A DNA stretch of 64,000 bases from positions 33,238,001 through 33,302,000 of the forward strand of contig JARDYH010000005.1 in NCBI GenBank assembly GCA_029215795.1, written 5' to 3'. This document shows positions 1 to 11,003 of this stretch, piece by piece (within the stretch, counting starts at the first letter, position 1; the number at the start of each line of letters is the position of its first letter). The notes under the pieces are model-generated. The model did not search any database and was not told where the DNA came from. It worked only from the letters and a program-made list of their open reading frames with translations. A program made the translations under genes and the position numbers. This stretch comes from Anniella stebbinsi. Lineage: Eukaryota > Chordata > Lepidosauria > Squamata > Anniellidae.

Positions 1-548
1 GTTTTGGTTGGCGCAATGCAACTGGTCAGCAACTCAGGTATTGCTCAAATTATAGTTGGCCAGAGGGAGCCTGCACACTTACCCAGTCATCTAGTGGCAC
101 CAAGGCTTGCAGGGATGCAGCACTGGCACTTTTTGATAAGCAGGGATGCTGATGTCATCTGCCATTCCCTCGAGATTCCCTTTTCCCTCTGAGTTTAGCT
201 ACATGGTAGTTTGGGGGGAAATCCATTTTCTGAGCGACAATATATTGTTCCCTGCTGTAATGCAAAGTATTTTGGGGTGACTTGGTCTTGCATGGGCAAT
301 GAAGACACATTGGCTTTACAAAAGCTCTGCTCCTGAAAACTGCTACAACAGATTTGGTGATCTGGATCAACACAGCTGCCTGTATTTTTTCCCCTCCTTG
401 GTATCATGGCTATGGAGATTGTAATGATGAATGCCTGCACTACAAAATCTACCACTATACCCTTGCCTGTATCTTTCATGCTAGCCCCCCCACACACACT
501 TTAGTTTGCACTATCACTGCTGGGGGAGTAAGCCACCATGTCTTATTT

Positions 549-1032
549 TAGGGTGACCAGATAAAATCCAGGTCAGGGCTCATGTAACTTTAACAGTTGC
601 AGTGAAAAGGGAATTTCAGCCAGTGTCATTTGTATGCAATTAGTTCCTGGTGAAATTCCCTCTTCATCACAACAGTTAAAGTTGCAGGCACTATACTAGA
701 GTGACCATATACTAGGCTGACCATCTGAAAAGGAGGACAGGGCTCATGTAACTTTAGCAGTTGTAGAGAAAAGGGAATTTCAGCCAGTGTCGTTTGTATG
801 CAATTAGTTCCTGGTGAAATTCCCTCTTCATCACAACTGTTAAAGTTGCAGGCACTATATTGGAGTGACCATATACAAAAGAAGGCAGGGCCCCTGCAAC
901 TTTAACTGTTGTGATGAAGAGGGAATATCACCAGGAACTAATTGCATACAAATGACCCTGGCTGAAATTCCCTTTTCTCTGCAACTGTTAAAGTTACATG
1001 AACCCTGACCTGGATTTTATCTGGTCAGCCTA
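549..1032 (+). mobile_element. Hairpin hAT-like MITE, copy 1 (three-armed composite)
   Basis: The ends are TAGGGTGACCAG at 549 and CTGGTCAGCCTA ending at 1032. The copy is flanked by a perfect 8-base direct repeat TCTTATTT (541-548 and 1033-1040). Eight-base duplications and ends of this type are typical of hAT transposons. The element is non-coding and folds on itself. Unlike the other copies (about 320 bases) it has an extra left arm starting at 713 with its own terminus TAGGCTGACC. The outer arms are of the AAAATCCAGGTCAGG subtype and the inner arm is of the GAAAAGGAGGACAGGG subtype. It therefore looks like one subfamily inserted into, or recombined with, another. Confidence 0.88.
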
Positions 1033-1393
1033 TCTTATTTCCTCTGCTGCACAGGATTAGCAGAATTATTCTTGGCAGCATCAGAACCCTACAACAGCCC
1101 TTGGGTTCTTGGTGGCTGGTTAACCATGGCAAGAAGCCACCTTGGCCCGATTTGCACAACACAATAAGCGGCGCTGCTAAAGGTAATTATGTGCATCCCC
1201 CCCTCCCCACCAGCATACGACTGGCACACACAGGGTGGTTAATGAGCCACCAGGGCTGATTACCCACCCTGCAATCATGCAAACCAGGTCACTGTTTTAA
1301 AAGGCTACCATGTGTGAACACATGATTTGGCTAAAATTGAAAAAGGCTGCTGCTGCTGCTGTTGGATTTCGTTACACTCCCCCGCACGGCTGC

Positions 1394-1420
<27 letters not shown>
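1394..1420. repeat. (CA)n microsatellite
   Basis: Uninterrupted CA dinucleotides, about 13 units. Confidence 0.95.
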
Positions 1421-1424
<4 letters not shown>

Positions 1425-1621
1425 CCTCTCATAATTTGAGCATTGAACTCAAGATGGTCCAAGTCCCCATATGAAGAAGATGTAGGTAGAAAGTGAGGGA
1501 CAAGAACAGAATGTTGCGTCACACAAAACCAAGCTTCCCCCTCCTATTTTAGGACTTGTGCAATACTGTAGCCAGAGAACATTAGTCTTGACTCAAAAAC
1601 ATGAGTACAAAAACATTGAGC

Positions 1622-1850
1622 GCCAGTGTGGTGTAGTGGTTAGAGTGTTGGACTGGGAGTCTGGAAATCTGGGTTCTAGCCCCTACTCAGCCATGGAAGC
1701 TCATGGGGTGACTTTGGGCCAGTCACCGACTCTCAGCCCCACCTACCAAACAGGGATGTTGTTGTGAGGATAGAATGGAGAGGAGAAGGGTTATGTACAC
1801 TGTCTTGGGTTCTTTAGAGGGAAAAATGATACAAATGTAATAAATTAATA
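1622..1850 (+). mobile_element. Sauria-type tRNA-derived SINE
   Basis: Begins GCCAGTGTGGTGTAGTGGTT (A-box region) and continues through GGGTTCTAG (B-box-like), CAGCCATGG, GGGTGACTTTGGGCCAGTCA and a 3' end of AATGTAATAAATTAATA. This order matches the Sauria SINE family, widespread in squamates and reported to share its 3' tail with Bov-B LINEs. One of four copies here and an indicator of squamate origin. Confidence 0.85.
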
Positions 1851-3905
1851 ATAACTAAATACTCTGGGTCATTGGCATTGGTACCTATAGACCATAGAAT
1901 GCCAATTACAGATGGGATGCTAATCAGCTGGCACTACTCCATGTACTGAGACAACAGCAGCCCTTCACTTCACAGGCACTCAGAGGCTCTGGCTCTTGGT
2001 CCCCGTGAAGGCAGTTGGAAAATTCGACGGCCATTAAGTTGAACACCAGCTTTGCTATTGATTTCAGTGGGATATGAAGTACAGCCAATAGGGCCACGTT
2101 GCTTTAAGTCAAGATATACAGATTTGTGTGTAGCCTAGATAAGCAGAGGAAGAAAAGAAGATACTGAACCAAACATTTGAGACTGGTAACTCTGCTTCTC
2201 CTTGACAATTTGCCAATAGGTTGTACCTGAAGTGCTGCTATCAGATAACTCCACTTCCCTGACCAACCTAAGGTAGGAAAATGTAAGATTAATGTGTGCT
2301 TTTGAAGTTAATTTGGTGAATTGATCGTGAATGAATATAGAATCATTAATAAGATGGCTAAAAACCAAACAAGTGATTCTTAACCTTTGGCATCTTATGC
2401 TTACTATTTGTACGACTATTTGCAAAATTGCAAAATGTTTTGTCATCTTATGGTGTTAATACTCAATTTGTCAATGCAATTAAATCTACAGCAGTGGTGA
2501 GACTTGAACCTGGTTCTCCCAGGTTCAAGTTCAGCTATCTACTGAACCTCACTTATTCCAGAGGCCTGATCTATTCAGGACCAAGACAAAGTAGATTCTT
2601 TGGATAACCAAGATTAAACTAGACCACTTGTGAATGGAATGACAATTTATTGATAGAAAATGGTGCAGAATAAAAAATACAAAGGAAGCTCACATATCTC
2701 TTCAGACCATGAAGCTGGCAAATCCCAAAGAGCTGTCATTTGCTGGGCCCCCAAATCAACAGCAAATAGAGATCGTTCCTTGAACCCCAAGCTTTCCAGG
2801 TTGGTGTGCACATTCCCCATGGAACAAAGCAAAAATTGACAATCTTATATACCCTTTTCTGATAGTACATGCATCGCAGGCAGGTAATGAGTTACCTGTC
2901 CTATTGACTAACAGATCCCAACGTTCCAACACCATGAGGTGAGGGGGAAAGAAACCCAGTGAAGCAAACAGGAAATTTGGCAGCTGCATTGTTGACATAA
3001 GGATTACACCCGTATCAGTTTCAGACAGCTAGAGCATATTGGTTGGTGCCTGAGCAATCTCCGTGTTTAAGAAGGTTACAAAATTGCCCAATATATCTGG
3101 GGCTACTCTAAGAAACAAGAAAACTGACCTTTAAACAGGCCTTTATGGATTTAATAAACAATATATAGGACAACTGTGTAAGTTCAGTATCAGACTTGGC
3201 TCCTCAATGTTTCTAACTCACTGTACGTGGGAAATGCCAGTTTCAGGGATATTGGAAATACAAAGTTTGCAGTTAAAAGTCCAATTAATGATCCCTCATC
3301 ATATATAGATAATAGATCCATATATTTCTTTATTCTTTATTTGCTAGTGTAAAGCGCTAGTAGTCCAAGAAGGATTGGATATGTTTGGCTGCTTCCTTTA
3401 CGAATGGAACAGTTTTACACGAGATTCAGTGATGTAATTTTTTTAAATCAACTGTCTTATTAAGGTTAAAACCATTTTTTTAAACTAAAACTGTAATACT
3501 TCTGCGAAGACAACATTGGGAGTAAATGAACTTTAGGGTAAATCAGTCCAGTATACAAAATTGACACTGAACTTTTTTTTTTTAAAAAAATTGAAAACAA
3601 AACAAAAATGAGCCAAATCTGTCAGGTACTCAAATGAAATAGGTGGAGGAATTGGAGAGAACCAAACAAAAATTAGCTTAATTGGATTAATGCACAAAAC
3701 TGGCACTGAATCCTGTTTTTTCAAAGGTGAAAATACACTTGCAAAATCTGTCTGGTACACACACACAAACCCCGGCAAAGGTAAAAACAAAAAATAGATA
3801 TTTTTAAAAAAGATCGGTTACAATTTTAGTTTCAGGTTGAAAACACATGATGTCAGGTCAGGTGCTGTTTGGCTCGGAGCAAATAAACCAGCATTGAACC
3901 ATAGA

Positions 3906-4030
3906 GCAATAGGAGACTTCAAACAACAACAACAATTATTATTATTATTATTATTGTTATTATTATTTATAACCCGCCTCTCCCTCCGAGGCGGGGAACA
4001 ACAAATACAAAATACAAGAATCACAAAATA
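3906..4030 (-). mobile_element. L2 3' tail fragment with (ATT)n end
   Basis: A CAA/TTA triplet tract (about 3922-3969) is followed by AACCCGCCTCTCCCTCCG and AGGCGGGGAACAACAA. This is the same tail as the large L2 at 16929-17040, so it is a very short 5'-truncated L2 copy in reverse orientation. Confidence 0.75.
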
Positions 4031-4092
4031 GCTGAAATATTAAAAACAAATAAAAACCAATACATCGTTAAAAACAATGGAGAATGGTGACT

Positions 4093-4267
4093 CCAATTTC
4101 AGTGGGGCTATGAATCCATTCTGGCTTTTAGTCAGAACCAGCTGGAACTCTAAAGGAGCTATCCGAAGTGCTGAACCCCATCCCCCAAATAGGTTGAGCA
4201 CCTTGGATAGCTCCTTTAGAGCTCTGACTGAAACCCAGAATGGATTCACAGCCCCACCAAAATTGGA
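4093..4267. repeat. Foldback repeat of unknown family
   Basis: The left arm (4093-4173) contains CAATTTCAGTGGGGCTATGA, CATTCTGG, CTCTAAAGGAGCTATCC and AAGTGCT. The right arm (4198-4267) is its diverged reverse complement (AGCACCTTGGATAGC, CCAGAATGGATTCACAG, CCCCACCAAAATTGG). The loop is about 24 bases. Probably another MITE. Target duplications are not clear. Confidence 0.7.
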
Positions 4268-4694
4268 ACACCCGCCTCCACTGCAAATAAACATACTGCT
4301 TTGCTATTAAGACTTAAGCCTTGAACTTTTTCAAGGCTTCAAAGTTGTCTGCACATCTACACTGCTCAAGCTTTATTTTAAAGCAAAAACTAGCAAAATC
4401 GGTCTGGTCGATTCCTAGTAATAAACCTTACACTACCGTATTCTGAGATAAAATTTGCACATTCATTCATTCCAAGCATTTTTATCCCACTCTTCAGCCA
4501 AGGCTTTGAATATGGCTTACAAAGACAGTTCCTGCCTGCAAGCTTAAGATGTAAGGCACAGGACACAAGAGTAAAGGGGATTGAGAATGATGAGGAAAAC
4601 GTGAATGTAGCCATTAGATCCTTAGCTGCAAATTTCAATAGGCCATGGAATTTGACCTAAACACTATAGAAAGGCTGCTGCCCTTTAACTACCA

Positions 4695-4931
4695 GAGCCA
4701 GTGTGGTATAGTGTCTATAGTGTTGGACTAAGAGTCGAGAGATCTGGGTTCTAGGCCCCACTTGGCCATGGACGCTCACTGGGTGACTTTGGGCCAGTCA
4801 CAGATTCTCAGCCCAACCTACCTTTCAGGGCTGTTATTGTGAGTGTAAAATGGAGAGGAGGAAGATTATGTATGCCACCTTAGTTTCCTTGGAGGAAAAA
4901 AGGCGGGATATAAATGTAATAAATAAATAAA
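4695..4931 (+). mobile_element. Sauria-type tRNA-derived SINE
   Basis: Same order of blocks as the copy at 1622: GAGCCAGTGTGGTATAGTG head, GGGTTCTAGG, GGGTGACTTTGGGCCAGTCA, GGAGGAAAAAAGGCGGGATA and an ATAAATAAATAA tail. Nearly full length. It ends about 220 bases before the acceptor of the exon at 5154. Confidence 0.86.
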
Positions 4932-5153
4932 CATTCCTCTCCCCCTGCATACACCCCACCAACATTTTTCTAGGTTAAAGTAAAAATGAACAGCATTTGC
5001 TTCTATTGAACAAAGCTGCAGGCTCAGAAGAGCCCCTTAAGTGCCATCGTGACATAGCAATAGCAGAGAATGAATACACATTCAGTGTCAAGAACACGGA
5101 TGCTGCAATATTACAAATAACCATTTTTGCCCTATTGCATATGTTCCCTTCAG

Positions 5154-5287
5154 TGACAGAAAAAACACCTTCTCTTCTAAAACACTTCTTGCGCGACTAG
5201 GAAGGAATGGCCGCACCGTCCCAGCATCCCTTGCAACAGAAGCCAAAGAACTTGTTAGATCTGTCCGTGCCATTCTTGAAACAGATT
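5154..5287 (+). CDS. STXBP4: STXBP4 internal exon just upstream of the WW exon
   Basis: Seen: a pyrimidine-rich stretch ends in an acceptor CAG at 5151-5153. A 134-base open exon follows and ends at a strong GTGAGT donor at 5288. The first base completes a codon begun in an unseen exon, 44 codons follow, and the last T starts a Cys codon finished at 47862. The encoded segment begins DRKNTFSSKTLLARLGRNG and ends SLATEAKELVRSVRAILETD. Known: STXBP4 (Synip) binds syntaxin 4 and has been linked to insulin-regulated GLUT4 vesicle traffic. It has an N-terminal PDZ domain, a central coiled coil and a C-terminal WW domain, and this segment lies just before the WW domain. Inferred: identity rests on the in-frame join to the WW exon and my recall of the family. 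The donor is more certain than the acceptor, since the frame stays open a little upstream of 5154. Confidence 0.82.
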
Positions 5288-6431
5288 GTGAGTATTATAT
5301 GTTCCCCCCTTTTCTTTTCCTTTTTTTTTCCTTTTTTCTTGACAATTTAAAGAGGAATGTTGTTTGGCTAATTGTGGGTTGTGGCCATGAATCCAGTGTA
5401 TAGTTTGTCAAAGGAAGAAAAATAGCAATCAGTGAAATGCTCAGATGGCAAAAATAAATGTAGTCATTCATATAATTCTAGCATTTATAGTTTGGAATTA
5501 TGAATTCAGTAACTGAAATAGAAAAAATGCAGGTATGTGCAAACATTCTTGTTCTGTAATTGTACCTATTCTGGTATGCAGTATTGTTTAACTTCAAACA
5601 TGCAAAGCAAATTAAAGGCAGAAGGTTGAAAAGAACAGACAGTGATTCAAATAGAAGGAACTTTAAGATTGTCTGCTACTTATCCCAAGTGCTGTTTCTA
5701 CTAGTAAGTTGATGCATTAAGATAGATAAATTTTATTACGATCATAGATCAGGACAATGTACTAAGAACTAGCTCCATGGTGGCTTTATAGTAAGCAGTA
5801 AGTAAACCTATAGGTGCCTTATACATTTGAACATAAGGTCGTGAACACTACTGTTACAAGGCGATTATCAAACTTCCAAAATCAAGGCAGAGGATGCTGT
5901 AAGATTAAAAAAATGTATGCTGGGATCACTCACTTGGCCGTACGGAGTGATCCTGAATTGCCCCCCCCTCAGGTGACCAGATAACAATCCAGAATCCTTT
6001 CTTTACATCTTATCTCTAGCATGCCTAAACTTTTCTTCTTATTCTTCTTAATACCCGATAGGTAATAACACCAAATACTATTCACAATGCTCAAATTTTA
6101 ACATCAAAGATGGACACAAATTAAAAGCAGTCTTAAGAATTTAAACACAGTCGATTTTTACACCTAAACTGACATCAAATCATCCCCATTCTTAATTAGT
6201 CCATTTCTGAGCAATTGTCTGATCTCAGTTGAATCATTTTCTTTCAAAATGTTCATACTACGAAGAATAATTTTGTTTATTATCAGTTCATTGTCATTTA
6301 TTGCTGTTAATGGTGAAAAACAAGGACTTCATTTACTTTTAAACATTTGCTATACTTTAAACAGATTCCAAGTACAGGGGGTTTCTTTAGTCATATCCAA
6401 ATCCTTTTTACTGCAAAACCAAACAGCGACT

Positions 6432-6786
6432 CAGTTCAGACAACACATTTCTCAATGGTGGTTTTAGAACTCCACGGTGGAGTTTTTACACCACTGTTCA
6501 GAAATGTGTTGTCTGGTGGAAAAACTCCATGCAACGGTGGAGTGTTTTGGGAAAACACTCCACACAGAATTCCCATGCTGTGCAGAGGAGAGTTCCTGCA
6601 CAACCATTGTGTTGCAATGGCTGATGGGATACCATCAGGAGGGCCAGGGGAATGTCGCGATGGATTTTACTCAACTCTGCAGTAGTTCACAGTCACACAC
6701 TGGTGGAGTTAGAACTCTTAAAAACTCAACCATTGTGTGGAGTTTTCACACTGCATTGACTATTGTGTTGTCTGAACTGAGCCAGT
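6432..6786. mobile_element. Foldback DNA element with CTCAGTTCAGACAACAC ends
   Basis: The left end CTCAGTTCAGACAACACA (about 6430) is matched in reverse complement by TGTGTTGTCTGAACTGAG (ending about 6783). The interior has repeated GTGGAGTTTT and CTCCA motifs and a smaller internal hairpin (6435-6520). Open frames through it show no transposase motifs. One of five diverged relatives here. Confidence 0.66.
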
Positions 6787-9700
6787 GACTTTAATACAGC
6801 TTATTAATTTATGCTGTCCTATATTTTTGTCCCCTTATCCAGTATGAACCATGCTTTTAATAAAGTCATCACGAATGCTGTATAATATCTAATACAGAGA
6901 AATGCTATACCCCTAAATTATAAAGTTGAGACAGTATCCAAGCAGTTATTCTAGCTCTTTCCCCTGCCCACAATAAATTTAGTATTCATTTTTCCATTTA
7001 ATAGTAAGCAATGAATTAACCGGTAATGCATTATTCAAAAATTAAACGTTCATTTTAATAATATGTATGCACCCAACCCAGAGTATTTGCAGATGTTTCC
7101 CACTTTCAAAATCTCTTTGGAATTCTTTCCACATTTTATTAAGATTATAGGAGACAAGATTGTCTAAATTTGGGGTTAGCTGTACTCCTGAATATTCAAT
7201 TGTGGAATTAAGAATGTTCTAATAAGAAGATCTTTTCCCTTTTTTCCAAATTAAAACCCATCCATTCTGACTTACTTATATTAACTGTATACACTGAAAG
7301 TTTTCTAAGATGTCTAGCATTTTCCTGACTGACTCAGATGATCTTTGTAAGACAAATGCTGTATCGTCTGTGCAAAAATTAACTTTGTCCTCCTCTTGAC
7401 TGAATTTTATCCCTTCTCACTATTCTCTCTTCCTGCCCAGCATACCTGAACTTTTAATAACAAAAGAAATGCATTACATTTGCTAAGTCCCACTCTGAAC
7501 AAACGTTCACTATCCCTTTATGAATGAATGAGGGAGCACATTAACTTTTGCATCTGAAAACTGATGCTTTATTTTAAAAACAGGGGCTGCTGTAGCTTCC
7601 TATGTATTTTCTTTCATGCCTAAGCTGAGACCCTCTTACTGTCAGGTTTATCTATGCTAGTTTAGTTCTGTAGGCTTATTTTCCCTTTCTGGCAGGGTAG
7701 TCAATGTTAGTCTGTTGCAGCAAAAGCAATAAAGAGGCCTCATTTGGACATCATACTAAACTATGACAGCCTCTATGAGGAGTTCGGAAACTTTTACTTC
7801 TGGTTTAAATCAGCCACAGTTTGTCATGTTATTCAAATTTGGCAAACTGTAGTTAATTTTAGATATGAATTGTTTTTTAAAAATACCAACTTCAAACCAT
7901 GAGTTTAAACAAACCATAGTTAATAATAACTACAGTTTAGGGTTCAGATAACACACTAAACTGTGGTTGATTGAAGTCAAAAGCTTCTAAACAGCTTCTT
8001 GCGGCTGCACTGAAGGAAGAGAAGGGGGTGTATGAATCTGAGGTTTTGCTGCAGCTCATTCTCATCACCCTAAACTAGGGTTTAGTGTGATAGCCTAATC
8101 CTGCCAGAGTCTTACAGCACCTTATAGAACATCAGATTCATTGGGGCAACTTGGCCCACTTTGTGTGGGTCCATTTTGTCAGATGTTTCTCTTGCATGAC
8201 CTGAGGCATTTGAAAAATTGGTGATTATATCTGAAGGGGATATAACCTTTTCTTTCAGGAAACAGAAGGTAGAGGGAAGGGTTTTGGAAGCAGTTTATTC
8301 CTCTTCCTAGGTGTGCGAAAGTTACTCAAAGTTACCTTGGCGCAGAAACCATCTTCTGGAGCTCAGTTCAACAAGCTAGGGTAAATTAAGAGGTGGAGGA
8401 GAGAATGGACATGTCCAAGATGCAAGTAGTAGTTCTGCAAAGAGGCAACAATAACATGCAGATAGCAGGTAGGGAAGGACTTTTAAACAACATCTTTGCT
8501 CATATGTAATGTTAGGGCTTTCTGCAGGCATTGCTCTTCTCAGAAATGTGGAACATTGCCAATTTATTATTTCTCTGAAATACAAAACTGGGGGGGGGGA
8601 GTATCTACATGGATCTTTTACTCCAGTTCTATTCCACCCTCAAGTTGATCATGTCAAATGATGCATGCCCCACTCGGAAGCTAGTGCAGTGTTTCTTGCC
8701 CTAAATCTGTTTTTTTTTTCAAAATATGATGGATTTTTATGTCACTGTGGATTCAGTGCAGTTGGGGAGCCTTTGTGACCTCAGCTTGTTTCGGCGTGAG
8801 CTGGTCGAATCGGCACTGATTGACCAAAGGGAAAGTTGTGTGGAGCGGGGGCATTGTGAGAGCAGAGGGCTAAACTTGGAAGTAACATTGTCTTCCATTG
8901 TTCTTTGCCAAGTACAGGAGTGGGGAGGAGAGCCCTGCTCCTTTGAAACTGCGTTGTTGTGAATGTGGACTGAATTGCTGTCTTTCCACTGTTTACTGCT
9001 GGACTATTTCACAGTTGTGCAGTTGTTGAAGCCTGTTGATTTGAAACTGCGTAGGTGCATGGAGGCATCCTTTCGCTGCTACGGAGTTGAGCAGAAGGGG
9101 GGGGAACCTACTTTCAGAGCCCTGTCATTAATCACTATTTGCTGTGCATTATGACTGTGTAACTGATCCTGTGAAATCTCGGTGCAGGATATTTCAGGTT
9201 CAATCCTGCCCATGTAGTGCGGTGGTTGTCACATCGCAACTGCAATGCTGCAGATTTTGGAGGAGTCAGCAGTAAAAGCAGTGCCATATACAGCCCCAAG
9301 GACACACACACAATGGGCATTACCCAGTCCTTCCTGCCGATGGCACAACGGGAAGCTAAGCAGAACAGCCAGAAGCAAGTGGAAATGCCCTCCGAAATGG
9401 GCGGGTGAGTGGAGTTTGCAGAAGGATGCTCTGCTGACTTGTCCTGACGTGGAAACAAGCATTTCCGCTTGATTCCGGGTTGCTTTTAGAACTGCTGGCT
9501 TTCTGGTGGTTCCCAGTTGTGCAACAGATCGAGATGGAGTGCAGTGGCAGCTCTGGATACTGCCTGATGTTAACAAGTATACATACCACAATAAACATTC
9601 TTTTACTTAGCAACTGCCTAAAAATAAATTATCCTTTGCTATCACCCTTTTGTACTGAAGAAGATACTATATTTGTTCAGGCAATTAGAAGGAAGATGGT

Positions 9701-10041
9701 GCAGATTGCATGATGGATTTAACAGATTTTTTTAAAAAATAATCAGACTGTTTCAAGGGGGGGGGACAAAACCTGTGCTTCTGAAATCTCTACCCTGGCA
9801 AAAATTGAAACTGGAGAATATTCAATGCAGCCCTCCTATTAGAGAAACAATTCTACCATCTATTATGGATGACTTTCTGAGAAGTATTGGCCATTCTTGA
9901 TTCGGGCTGCTCAGGAGTTGCTCAACATTTCAGGCAGTGTGGGGAGGGGGATTTATTTTATATATATATTCACTTTTCTGATCATTTAACACCACACAAC
10001 CACACACACGCACACACAAACACACTCATACCCTTGCTACT

Positions 10042-10176
10042 GGATTGGGGTGCACAACCTGTGGCCCTGCAAATGTTTTGGCCTACAGCTTCCTAGCCAG
10101 CATAGCCAATGGTGAGGGATCATGGGAGTTGTAGGGCAAAACATCTGCAATCCCACAAGTTGCCCATCCCTGTTAT
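10042..10176. mobile_element. Foldback MITE of the GGCCCTCCAGATGTTGTTGG family
   Basis: The left arm has CACAACCTGTGGCCCTGCAA and the right arm has AAAACATCTGC...AAGTTGCCCATCCCTG. The centre reads CTTCCTAGCCAGCATAGCCA and GGGATCATGGGAGTTGTAG. This is a recurrent hairpin family here, with copies also at 14610, 15480, 19265, 30853, 40673, 49594 and 53322. Confidence 0.72.
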
Positions 10177-10682
10177 AGAATAACAGTAATTATCCTCTCT
10201 CTTTAAATTTGGAGAACATAGTTAATTGCATTTATATTAAAATCAGTTGAGAGACGTAATAGTTGGCCTTGTTTATGTAAGCCGGATGGATTTTCCAACT
10301 CATTGAAGGCCATATAATCTATCATAGCAAAGGGTTTACAGAATACTGATAATTCTGCCAGAAAGGTAAATTCCATGTAATACAATCCCTAACCACTACG
10401 AATGCTTTGAATTTAAACTAGGTCGATGCAAGATACAGGCCAACTGTTACTTCCATAAGCAAATGTCATTAATTATTCTTGGGATAGTGATCAGCTTATG
10501 TCAGATTCTCATGTTTCTTTTCATCAGGGCAAAGTCACTACCAGGTGACAGCTACTTAATGATGGTGCAGGGTCCAAAAATCTGGACACCAGATTTCATG
10601 GATCCACCATCCTCAATCCATTTAGAATTGGACCCAGACCCCTCTGGAGTCTGGCCTAATGTGAAATGGATCTGTTTTAACC

Positions 10683-11003
10683 TAGGTTGACCATCTGAAA
10701 AGGAGGACAAGGCTCATATAACTTTTAACAGTTGTAGAGAAAAGGGAATTTCAGCCAATGTCATTTGTATGCAATTAGTTCCTGGTGAAATTCGCTCTTC
10801 ATCAAAACAGTTAAAGTTGCAGGGGCCCTGCCTTCTTTTGTATATGTTCACTCTAATATAGTGCCTGCAACTTTAACTGTTGTGATGAAGAGGGAATTTC
10901 ATCTGGAACTAATTGCATACAAATGACACTGGCTGAAATTCCATTTTCTCTACAACTGTTAAAGTTATATGAGCCCTGTCCTCCTTTTCATATGGTCAGC
11001 CTA
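10683..11003 (-). mobile_element. Hairpin hAT-like MITE, copy 2
   Basis: A 321-base foldback element with ends TAGGTTGACC and GGTCAGCCTA. A perfect 8-base duplication TTTTAACC lies at 10675-10682 and 11004-11011. Arms of about 145 bases pair around a loop of about 40 bases. Arm sequence cannot set orientation, but the asymmetric loop (TTCTTTTGTATATG here, its complement in copies 1, 3, 4 and 6) puts this copy on the opposite strand. Its terminal subtype is the one with AAAAGGAGGACA. No coding capacity. Confidence 0.9.

Larger units (their letters stand above)
1..5153 (+). other. STXBP4: STXBP4 intron upstream of the first exon (partial)
   Basis: Non-coding sequence before the exon at 5154. 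It contains a composite foldback transposon (549-1032), a CA microsatellite, two Sauria-type SINEs, an L2 3' tail (about 3906-4030) and a second foldback repeat (4093-4267). I see no clear exon or RNA gene in 1-540, 1041-1390, 1851-3900 or 4300-4690. The assignment as intron is inferred from the acceptor at 5153 and the incomplete first codon of that exon. Confidence 0.75.

Noticed and set aside
3818..4031. Frames with poly-Asn, poly-Gln and poly-Leu
   Set aside because: Produced by the CAA/ATT tail of an L2 fragment.
4997..5200. Open frame overlapping the first STXBP4 exon (67 codons)
   Set aside because: It reads through the exon in the wrong frame and stops inside it. The +1 frame continues to the donor and joins correctly to the WW exon.
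8726..9154. Adjacent open frames considered as a possible nested gene
   Set aside because: No recognisable domain, no convincing splice pattern, and typical chance lengths.
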